From JACIWB01 sp038818725 (GTDB lineage Archaea > Thermoplasmatota > E2 > UBA202 > JdFR-43): DNA of 23,524 nucleotides. Of this stretch, positions 6,599 to 13,393 are shown piece by piece. The notes beneath the pieces were generated by a model. The model saw only the letters and a list, made by a program, of their open reading frames with translations, did not search any database and was not told the origin of the DNA. The translations under genes and the position numbers were made by a program. Position 1 is the first letter of the stretch. Each line of letters opens with the position of its first letter. The DNA lies in contig JAWAYL010000016.1 of NCBI GenBank assembly GCA_038818725.1, positions 1-23,524 of the forward strand, read 5' to 3'.

Positions 6599-7474
6599 TT
6601 ACACCTCCGGTGTCATAGAGCTAATTGCTAGCGCAAAGCCAAGATGGGATATAGGTAGCATTACAAAAGCAATGATATATAATATTAGAGGAGATGTTGG
6701 TTTTCCTCCGCTGAATGAAATCATTACTGAAAATATTATGATAAGGAAAAGAGGAGCTGCAACAACTACTGTTACATAGCTCTCCGCAAGTATGCCAAGC
6801 GTATTTAAAAACTCTTTCTGAATTCTTCTATTCTCACGCATATATTCTTCTGCTTTTGCCAGAAAATATTTCTTTAGATTTCCTCCTGAAGTAATTGTTG
6901 TTATTGCTCCTTGTAAAAATTCCTGAAATTTTATAGATGGTGTTCTGTTTGTAGCATTTCTTAGCGCAGTTATTATATCTATGTTAAACATGGAGATATC
7001 TCTATAAATCCATGCCGCTTCTTTGTGTATTTCTCCATATATTGGTTGCTCTGCCAGATTTTTAAATATTTCTGCTGGCGTTATGCCCGCGGTCGCCATC
7101 GCCGCTATGAAATTCAGAGCGTATGGAAGCTTTGCGTCTATATCCTTTTTTCTTTTATTTGCCCTGTTTTCAGGAATTATTAAAGTTATGAAATATGCAA
7201 GTGCTGCAAGAAGAATTGGCATCGGAATCACAATTGAAAGAAGTTTTTTAGGAAGATTAAAAATTGGAGAAAGAAACATAATGTAAAGTAAAACAAAAAT
7301 CAATCCACCAATAGAAGCAATTAATGCGTTCATCCATGCAAAAGCTATATATGCTTCTGCTCTTATCTCAAAAAATCCTTTTTCAAGTGCTCTCTTTATA
7401 TATTCAATTTGAGGAGATTTTGACGCTTTTTTCCCAAATACTTTATATGCTAAATTCTGATATTTTGTCAGCAT
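6599..7474 (-). CDS. TadC/ArlJ-type pilus platform membrane protein (first copy)
   Basis: A 291-residue protein with hydrophobic segments at about 45-70 and 80-100, a cytoplasmic T2SSF domain at about 112-240 (Lys-Leu-Pro-Tyr-Ala-Leu-Asn-Phe-Ile-Ala-Ala-Met-Ala-Thr-Ala-Gly-Ile-Thr-Pro), and C-terminal membrane helices. Archaeal pilus loci often carry two such proteins with one secretion ATPase, and this locus has that arrangement. The reading frame starts 32 nt inside the end of the ATPase gene, so translation is probably coupled; no strong Shine-Dalgarno site is seen. The last codons encode the Shine-Dalgarno site of the next gene. Confidence 0.85.
   Translation of the reverse strand: MLTKYQNLAYKVFGKKASKSPQIEYIKRALEKGFFEIRAEAYIAFAWMNALIASIGGLIFVLLYIMFLSPIFNLPKKLLSIVIPMPILLAALAYFITLIIPENRANKRKKDIDAKLPYALNFIAAMATAGITPAEIFKNLAEQPIYGEIHKEAAWIYRDISMFNIDIITALRNATNRTPSIKFQEFLQGAITTITSGGNLKKYFLAKAEEYMRENRRIQKEFLNTLGILAESYVTVVVAAPLFLIIIFSVMISFSGGKPTSPLILYIIAFVMLPISHLGFALAISSMTPEV
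6602..6608 (-). promoter_or_regulatory. Strong Shine-Dalgarno site for the second TadC-like gene
   Basis: The minus strand reads GGAGGTG, followed by four bases and the ATG at 6597. It lies inside the final codons of the preceding gene. This contrasts with the leaderless genes that head the transcription units in the window. Confidence 0.7.
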
Positions 7475-9185
7475 TTTCTCTTACCCTCTCCATAACCTTA
7501 TCAGGACTTTTATAATATGCAGATATTATGGCCCCAAAATCTACATAATGCTTTATTCCTTTTTCGACCATCCATTTTATAACCTCTACTCTTCTGTTAA
7601 ATTCTTCATTAAGCTCTCGATCACTCCAGTTTCTTTGCTCTGCTATTCTATCCATCACATGCCCCTTTCCATAATAGTCAAAATTATCTTTTCTTGGATT
7701 CCATCTGAAAACATCATTTGTGAGCAAGTCATCAGTAGTTGGATCAATACCAACAACTTCAACAACTTCCTTTATTCTTCTAGCCCTTTTCTTTCCTACC
7801 CTTATTAAACCTTGAATTGCAACTATATCCAATGCCTGCAGCTGTATGCGAGGAATGCTTATTGGCTCACCTTCAAGCCTATGTACAACTGAAAATATTG
7901 AATCCGCATGCATTGTTGAATAAACAGTGTGTCCTGTAGCCATTGCTTGGAAAAGAACAACCGCCTCCTGCCCTCTTATTTCCCCTACAAGAATATATTC
8001 AGGGCGCTGGCGCAATGCCGCTTTCAGCAGTTCAAACATTCCAATTCTTGTTTCTTCTGCCTCTGTTGTTGTCTCTCTTGTTACAGATGCAATCCAGTTT
8101 GGATGGGGCAAATTTATTTCTCTTGTATCTTCTATTGAAACTATCTTCATCTGAGGAGGTATGAAAAGTCCTAAAGCATTTAATGTTGTTGTTTTTCCAG
8201 ATGCGGTTCCTCCAGCAATTATTGCGGATGCCCCATGCTCTATTGCGAGCCAGAAATAGGCAGCAAGTTCAGGCGAAATTGTGTTGAATTCTACAAGATG
8301 GGTTGGAGTAAATGGCTCCTCTCTAAATCTTCTTACTGTAAAATTTGATCCCATTGAAGAAACCTCTCTTGCAAGGCATGCCTGCAGTCTTGAGCCATCT
8401 GGCATTGTTGCATCAAGCAAAGGGCGTGAAATGGAAATATGTCTTCCACATTTTTGTGCAAGCTGAATTACAAAAGAATCAAGTTCATCATCTGTCTGGA
8501 AATATATATTTGTTTTAAGAGATTCATAGTTCCTATGGTATATGAAAATTGGGACGCCAGCCGCATCACATGAAATATCTTCAATCATTGGGTCTGTCAT
8601 TAATACATCTATTTTTCCGTATCCTAAAAAATCTCTTATAACATAATACATTATTTTATCTTTTGTTATATCATCTATTTTTATTGAATAATCTCTTATA
8701 ATTCTATTAACATTCTTTCTAAGATATTCTTTTGCTTCTTCTTCTTTGAATTCTGTAAGTTCTATATCCATTGTTTTAATCAATGTTTCTTTTATAAAAT
8801 CCAGCGTTCTCTTTTCTTCTATCGAGAGAAATGGCTCAATAACTTCATAAACATATTCATGATTTTTGTTGTCATATAATATCCTTATATATGAGTAGGG
8901 TTTCTTAATTGGATGAACTTCAATTACTTCTATATAATCTTCTCTGGGAGGAAGAATCTGCACAACCTCTTTTTTAAATCCAATAATCTTTTCTATATCC
9001 TCACCTCTCTTAATCATGCTTAAACTTTCCTTTGCTTTCAAAATCTCCTCACTTTGCTGAATACTTTTTAACTCTTCTATAATTTTTTTATTTTTTGATA
9101 AAAATTCATCAATCTTATATTTGCTGAGCAAAAGCATTGCTTTCTTCCTTTCTTCTTTTTCTTCTTCTTTTAGTATATTCTTCAT
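7443..9185 (-). CDS. TadA/ArlI-type secretion (pilus assembly) ATPase
   Basis: A 580-residue hexameric traffic ATPase of the type II/IV secretion GspE family. A charged, probably helical N-terminus (1-75) precedes the N-domain. The core has Walker A Gly-Gly-Thr-Ala-Ser-Gly-Lys-Thr at 325-332, the Asp box Ile-Glu-Asp-Thr-Arg-Glu-Ile at 351-357, Walker B Ile-Leu-Val-Gly-Glu402-Ile-Arg-Gly and the His box with His419 and His426. It powers assembly of a type IV pilus-like filament with the two TadC/ArlJ proteins encoded just downstream. The ATG at 9185 has no Shine-Dalgarno site but an AAATATTTA box about 25 nt upstream, marking the head of the six-gene operon. No pilin, prepilin peptidase or ArlX/FHA-like accessory gene is visible, so archaellum versus adhesive pilus cannot be decided, though the pilus form is likelier. 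Confidence 0.92.
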   Translation of the reverse strand: MKNILKEEEKEERKKAMLLLSKYKIDEFLSKNKKIIEELKSIQQSEEILKAKESLSMIKRGEDIEKIIGFKKEVVQILPPREDYIEVIEVHPIKKPYSYIRILYDNKNHEYVYEVIEPFLSIEEKRTLDFIKETLIKTMDIELTEFKEEEAKEYLRKNVNRIIRDYSIKIDDITKDKIMYYVIRDFLGYGKIDVLMTDPMIEDISCDAAGVPIFIYHRNYESLKTNIYFQTDDELDSFVIQLAQKCGRHISISRPLLDATMPDGSRLQACLAREVSSMGSNFTVRRFREEPFTPTHLVEFNTISPELAAYFWLAIEHGASAIIAGGTASGKTTTLNALGLFIPPQMKIVSIEDTREINLPHPNWIASVTRETTTEAEETRIGMFELLKAALRQRPEYILVGEIRGQEAVVLFQAMATGHTVYSTMHADSIFSVVHRLEGEPISIPRIQLQALDIVAIQGLIRVGKKRARRIKEVVEVVGIDPTTDDLLTNDVFRWNPRKDNFDYYGKGHVMDRIAEQRNWSDRELNEEFNRRVEVIKWMVEKGIKHYVDFGAIISAYYKSPDKVMERVRENADKISEFSI

Positions 9186-9205
9186 ATTGATAGCAAAATG
9201 CTAAC

Positions 9206-9214
9206 AAATATTTA
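9206..9214 (-). promoter_or_regulatory. Probable TATA box of the pilus operon
   Basis: The stretch AAATATTTA is centred about 25 nt before the ATPase start codon, the only clear promoter-like box ahead of the six minus-strand genes. Confidence 0.5.
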
Positions 9215-9243
9215 AGTTTTTTCATTTTTTCTTTGAAATAATA

Positions 9244-9257
9244 AAATTTATGTTTAA
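9244..9257 (+). promoter_or_regulatory. Probable TATA box of the NosD/Ig-like protein gene
   Basis: AATTTATGTTTA is centred about 25-26 nt before the ATG at 9275. It is back to back with the pilus operon promoter in an 89-bp spacer. Confidence 0.45.
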
Positions 9258-9274
9258 GTTGTCTTTACATATTC

Positions 9275-11443
9275 ATGAAAAAACTTGTGTTTATATTATC
9301 AGCTCTCTTCCTATGCTCTATATTGCTCTCTCCTAATAGAGCAGTTGATTCACCTACTATTGTTTATGTGGATGATGATTTTGATGAAACTACAGAAGGA
9401 TGGAATTCAACTTGCTTTAATAGTTTGCAGAATGCAATAAATAAAGTGGCTTTAAATGGAACTGTTTTTGTTTATAAAGGTTTTTATTCAGAAAATTTAA
9501 CAGTTAATAAAAAATTAAAAATATACGGCGAAAATAGAGAAAAAACATTTCTCATTGGGAAAATAATTATTTATGGAGAAGTGGAAATTAAAAATCTTTC
9601 TTTAAAAGGAATTGAAATATTTTCTTCATTCAACAAAATAATTGATTGCAATATTGTTAATGGAAGTGGTATATATATTTCAAATTCAACAAATAACACA
9701 ATTTTGAGGTGCATTATTTCAAACAATACCTTCGGAATTTATCTTAATTCCAGCTTTTCAAATAATATAAGCAAGAATAACTTCATAAATAACTTGCAGA
9801 ACGCTTTTGATAACGGCAACAACTCATGGGATAAAAATTATTGGAGCAATTTCGATGAGCCTATGGAAGGCGCATATGATAATAATAGCGATGGAATAGC
9901 TGATTTACCTTACACTATAGCAGGAGGAGATAACAAAGATTTTAATCCTATGATATACTTATGGGACCTTATTCTTCCTTCCCTGAATTATATATTTTAT
10001 GGTGAAGAAGGGAAAAATGGATGGTATAAAAGCAATGTAACCGTAAATATAGAAGCATATGATAACGAAGAAATATCTCTTATAAAATATAGTTTGGATG
10101 GAATATGGGATAGCACAACAAATTTATCATTTAATATAACAGCTGGAGAAGGAATTCATTACATAAAAATTTATGTTTTTGATGGAAATGAGAATTTTAT
10201 TGAGGAAGAATTTATGATTAGGGTTGACAATTCTCCACCCCAAATATCTTGGATAATAGATCCATCGTCTCCAGATGGAAAGAATGGATGGTATAGAAAT
10301 GTTTCAATATCAATAAGTGCAAGCGATGGCATTAGCGGGATGGTAGAAGGAAGTATTGAATATGAGATAAATGGTGGGGGATGGCAAGAGTATAAAGGAT
10401 TCTTTACTCCAACGGAAGAAGGATATTTGAAGATATCAATAAGAGCAATTGATTCGGCTGGAAATGAAAATATAACAACCTTTGAATTAAAAAAAGATTC
10501 AATCCCTCCTTCAATAATTATAGAAAGTCCATCTGGAGGATTTGTAAAAGATTATTATGAGGTTATATGGAATGCAACTGATAATATAGATACTGATTTG
10601 GAGAACATTTCTATATATTATTCTCCCGACAATGCTACATGGATAAAAGTTGAGGAAGGAATTCAAAATAGTGGAGCATATCTGTGGGCAACTCCTCTTT
10701 TTAATGATTCAAAGACGGGTATTTTAAAAATCTCTGCTATAGATGATGCTGGAAATATAGGAGTTGCATATTCAGAAAATTTTGTTTTAGATAATACGCC
10801 TCCATTTATTTCAGTAACATCTCCAAAGGAAGAAGCTTACGGAAAAGATGAATATGGAAATATAATAATTGAAATAAGATGGGAGGCATATGACACAATA
10901 GATGATAAACTAGATGGAAGCATAAACATTTCTTGTTTTAATGGAACATGGTTTAATATAGTAAATGGTTATAATAACACTTTCAGATATACAATAACAA
11001 ATGCAAGTGAGTGGGGAGATGGAAAATACATGATAAAAATCTCTGCTATAGATGATGCAGGAAATATAGGATTTGCGTATTCAAAAAATTTTACAATAGA
11101 CAAACAACCACCTCAACTATTAATAAAAAAGCCAAGCAAAGGATATCTCTATATAAATTTATTTGGAAAGGATATAATACCACCTATTCAACTAATTGGA
11201 TTTTTATATGATGCTATCATAATAGGGAAAATAAAAATTGATATTTATGCATATGATGCTCACTCCGGGCTGCAGGAAGTAAGAATAAAGTTAGATGAAA
11301 ATGAGTCATTCCCTATAGAATGGCCTTATCAACTTCTATGGGATCCTTCAACAGGTTTGCACAGTATAAGAGTAATTGCAAGGGACAATGCAAAAAATAT
11401 TAAGGAAGAAGAAATAGGCAGAATACTTTGTTTGAATTTTTAA
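9275..11443 (+). CDS. Secreted NosD-like beta-helix protein with Ig-like repeats
   Basis: A 722-residue exported protein. Residues 1-23 are a signal peptide. Residues 30-230 form a NosD/PbH1 right-handed beta-helix: an opening Val-Tyr-Val-Asp-Asp-Asp-Phe, an Asn/Ser-rich core (Asn-Asn-Thr-Ile-Leu, Gly-Ile-Tyr-Leu-Asn), and a closing Asn-Tyr-Trp-Ser-Asn with Asp-Gly-Ile-Ala-Asp-Leu-Pro-Tyr. Four or so Ig-like domains follow, each ending in an Asp-x-Ala-Gly-Asn-like turn; two begin with Gly-Lys-Asn-Gly-Trp-Tyr. The last hundred residues (from Gly-Tyr-Leu-Tyr-Ile) form a separate domain that also ends the partial protein at the right edge of the window. There are many Asn-X-Ser/Thr sites and no C-terminal membrane anchor. 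A surface or adhesive role is likely. The stop overlaps that of the radical SAM gene by 4 nt. Confidence 0.82.
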   Translation: MKKLVFILSALFLCSILLSPNRAVDSPTIVYVDDDFDETTEGWNSTCFNSLQNAINKVALNGTVFVYKGFYSENLTVNKKLKIYGENREKTFLIGKIIIYGEVEIKNLSLKGIEIFSSFNKIIDCNIVNGSGIYISNSTNNTILRCIISNNTFGIYLNSSFSNNISKNNFINNLQNAFDNGNNSWDKNYWSNFDEPMEGAYDNNSDGIADLPYTIAGGDNKDFNPMIYLWDLILPSLNYIFYGEEGKNGWYKSNVTVNIEAYDNEEISLIKYSLDGIWDSTTNLSFNITAGEGIHYIKIYVFDGNENFIEEEFMIRVDNSPPQISWIIDPSSPDGKNGWYRNVSISISASDGISGMVEGSIEYEINGGGWQEYKGFFTPTEEGYLKISIRAIDSAGNENITTFELKKDSIPPSIIIESPSGGFVKDYYEVIWNATDNIDTDLENISIYYSPDNATWIKVEEGIQNSGAYLWATPLFNDSKTGILKISAIDDAGNIGVAYSENFVLDNTPPFISVTSPKEEAYGKDEYGNIIIEIRWEAYDTIDDKLDGSINISCFNGTWFNIVNGYNNTFRYTITNASEWGDGKYMIKISAIDDAGNIGFAYSKNFTIDKQPPQLLIKKPSKGYLYINLFGKDIIPPIQLIGFLYDAIIIGKIKIDIYAYDAHSGLQEVRIKLDENESFPIEWPYQLLWDPSTGLHSIRVIARDNAKNIKEEEIGRILCLNF
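10725..10783 (+). repeat. 59-bp direct repeat, copy 1
   Basis: This stretch matches 11034-11092 with four mismatches in 59 bases. The copies are 309 nt (103 codons) apart and in frame, so they mark an Ig-like domain duplication in which the end of the domain has stayed nearly identical. Confidence 0.85.
11034..11092 (+). repeat. 59-bp direct repeat, copy 2
   Basis: Second copy of the repeat at 10725-10783. It encodes the same Lys-Ile-Ser-Ala-Ile-Asp-Asp-Ala-Gly-Asn-Ile-Gly strand and turn; the remaining parts of the two domains have diverged much more. Confidence 0.85.
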
Positions 11444-12777
11444 TAAGGGGGCAATTTTTCTGCATCATTTCCTTTTATAAATTCCTGCCAATAATAACGG
11501 CGCATTGCGATATTTATTGTAGGGAGGGCAAGTGAATAAGGAGCAAATTTTGTCATTTTTATTGATTTGTAAACTCTTTTTATAGTTTCTTTCATTGAAT
11601 AAAATCCTCTTATTACATGTTTCATTCCTTCTAGTAACTCTTCTGGTGTCATATTTTTTGGCTTATAAACAACATGTGCTTGCGTGTATTTACTCCAATC
11701 TTTTGTAAGAATCCTTCCTTCTTTTTCCAATCTATCATATAAAGGCGTGCCTGGATAAGGAGTTAGTATATTGAATTCAGCAGCGTCTATTTCCCATTGA
11801 AGAATTGCCTCTAAAGTTGCGTCGAATATTTCTGGTGTATCTGCATCAAAACCAAATATAAATCCACCTATAACTCCCATTCCATATTTTCTAACTTTTT
11901 TAACAGCTTTATCGTATTCATCTGCTTTATTTGAGACTTTATGCGCTTCCTTCAAGCTTTCTGGATTTATTGATTCAAATCCAACAAACCATGCTATGCA
12001 ACCTGCTTCTTTTGCATATTTCAAAAATTTTTCATCTCTTCCAAGCAAATTTATATTTCCATTTGCAATCCATTTTTTCTTCAATGGCTTTATTGCTTTG
12101 AAAAGCTCTATGCTATAATTTGGATTTATTGTAAGAGAAGGGTCTCTGAAAATTATTACTTTATTTTTTATACTTTTCATTTCCTTAACTACAGCATCAA
12201 TTGGTCTGCTTCTCAGTTTTCTTCCAAGAAAAACAGATGTTGCACAAAACTCACAGGCATTTGGACAACCTCGTGTTGTTTGAATTCCTTCAGTAAGGGG
12301 CTTGTTTTTCATTAAATCTCTTCTTGGAAAAGGTATTTTATCCGCATCAACGTGGGGGCCATAATAAAATGGTTTTAAATCTCCGTGCTCCAAATCATTG
12401 AGTAATTCGTTCCATATTTCTTCTGCTTCTCCAATTACAACCGCGTCTGCGTGCTTTTTTGCTTCTTCTGGCATCGCAGTTGGATGATAGCCACCTAGGA
12501 CAACCTTTACCCCTCTTTTCCTGAATTCATCCGCGATGTTATAAGCTCTTGGAGCGGTCATGGTAAGTGAATTTATTCCAACCACATCCCACTTCTCATC
12601 AAAATTTATCTCCTCAAAATTTTCATCCACTATGCTTATTTCATGCCCATCAGAACAAGCAGCCACCTGAGCTAAACTTAATGAAGGATTTCCAAAAAGT
12701 TTTGCAAAAGGACTTTTTCTATCCCTGTAGGTAGTAACTCCATGCTCTATTTTAGGAAATATAAGCAAAATTTTCAT
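11440..12777 (-). CDS. B12-binding-domain radical SAM enzyme
   Basis: A 445-residue cytoplasmic enzyme. Residues 1-140 form a cobalamin-binding-like Rossmann domain (Val-Asp-Glu-Asn-Phe, Val-Gly-Ile-Asn-Ser-Leu-Thr, Val-Val-Leu-Gly-Gly-Tyr-His-Pro-Thr). The radical SAM core follows, with Thr-Arg-Gly-Cys-Pro-Asn-Ala-Cys-Glu-Phe-Cys giving the CxxxCxxC cluster near 170-177. The C-terminal part (about 330-445) looks like the extension of the HpnP/BchE-like group. Relatives methylate or cyclise unactivated carbons, for example in lipids or tetrapyrroles; archaeal relatives include GDGT ring synthases, but nothing here fixes the substrate. It stands alone with its own leaderless-type promoter box at 12797-12806. 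Confidence 0.82.
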   Translation of the reverse strand: MKILLIFPKIEHGVTTYRDRKSPFAKLFGNPSLSLAQVAACSDGHEISIVDENFEEINFDEKWDVVGINSLTMTAPRAYNIADEFRKRGVKVVLGGYHPTAMPEEAKKHADAVVIGEAEEIWNELLNDLEHGDLKPFYYGPHVDADKIPFPRRDLMKNKPLTEGIQTTRGCPNACEFCATSVFLGRKLRSRPIDAVVKEMKSIKNKVIIFRDPSLTINPNYSIELFKAIKPLKKKWIANGNINLLGRDEKFLKYAKEAGCIAWFVGFESINPESLKEAHKVSNKADEYDKAVKKVRKYGMGVIGGFIFGFDADTPEIFDATLEAILQWEIDAAEFNILTPYPGTPLYDRLEKEGRILTKDWSKYTQAHVVYKPKNMTPEELLEGMKHVIRGFYSMKETIKRVYKSIKMTKFAPYSLALPTINIAMRRYYWQEFIKGNDAEKLPPY

Positions 12778-12796
12778 GTGCTTAAAATATTACAAA

Positions 12797-12806
12797 TATA
12801 TAATTT
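12797..12806 (-). promoter_or_regulatory. Probable TATA box of the radical SAM gene
   Basis: The minus-strand AATTATATAT stretch is centred about 25 nt before the ATG at 12777; no Shine-Dalgarno site is present. Confidence 0.45.
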
Positions 12807-12840
12807 TTGTTTATAGGCTAGTCTTTTTATTTCATAAATA

Positions 12841-12848
12841 TTTTAAAT
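12841..12848 (+). promoter_or_regulatory. Probable TATA box of the Lrp-hel308-cgi121 unit
   Basis: TTTTAAAT lies 20-27 nt upstream of the GTG start at 12868, a good match to the archaeal TATA consensus and leaderless spacing. Confidence 0.5.
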
Positions 12849-12867
12849 AGAAAATTGTTATAGGTTT

Positions 12868-13392
12868 GTGAAAGCAGTAATAGATAATATAGATAAGAAG
12901 ATAATTTCCCTGCTTCAGAAAAATCCGAACATTTCTCAGAATGAAATTGCAAAGGAAGTAGAGTTATCTCAGCCATCAGTGAGCGCGAGAATTAAAAGAA
13001 TGCGTGAGATCGGAATTCTTGCCTTTATGTTCGGAATAGACATAAAAAGAGTAGGGTTGCATGTAGCAAAAATAGAAATAAATAAAAATGAAAAAAATGA
13101 ATTTATAAAAGATTGCCCCTATATTCTTTCAATAATTGAAACAGTGGAAAAAAACATTCTTTATCTTGTGAGTGAGGATTTTTCAAGCCTAGAGGCAATA
13201 GCAAAGAAACATTTTGATAAAGATGACTTTGAGGTTGTTTTGTCCTCTAATCCGAATCTAGTTTTTCCAATAAAAATTCCGGAAAAGAATAACGGATGCA
13301 GAAACTGCAATTGTATGAATTGTGATTTTTATATAAAAGGAAAATGCATAGGTTGTCCTTCCTCATCACATTATAGAGGAAAGCTCTGGTAA
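12868..13392 (+). CDS. Lrp/AsnC-type regulator with Cys-rich C-terminus
   Basis: A 174-residue DNA-binding protein. Residues 6-50 are an AsnC-type winged helix-turn-helix (Ile-Asp-Lys-Lys-Ile-Ile-Ser-Leu-Leu-Gln, then Gln-Pro-Ser-Val-Ser-Ala-Arg-Ile-Lys-Arg-Met). Residues 55-135 replace the usual ligand-binding RAM domain with a short alpha/beta region. The tail holds six cysteines at 144, 147, 149, 152, 160 and 163 and the ending His-Tyr-Arg-Gly-Lys-Leu-Trp, probably a metal or Fe-S site, so a metal- or redox-responsive regulator is plausible. The start is GTG and leaderless-like. hel308 starts one base after the stop, so the regulator shares its transcript with a repair helicase and may control its own operon. 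Confidence 0.8.
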   Translation: MKAVIDNIDKKIISLLQKNPNISQNEIAKEVELSQPSVSARIKRMREIGILAFMFGIDIKRVGLHVAKIEINKNEKNEFIKDCPYILSIIETVEKNILYLVSEDFSSLEAIAKKHFDKDDFEVVLSSNPNLVFPIKIPEKNNGCRNCNCMNCDFYIKGKCIGCPSSSHYRGKLW

Positions 13393-13393
13393 G

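Noticed and set aside
10725..11092. CRISPR-like repeats
   Set aside because: Only two copies, 309 nt apart, in frame within a surface-protein gene; they are domain repeats.
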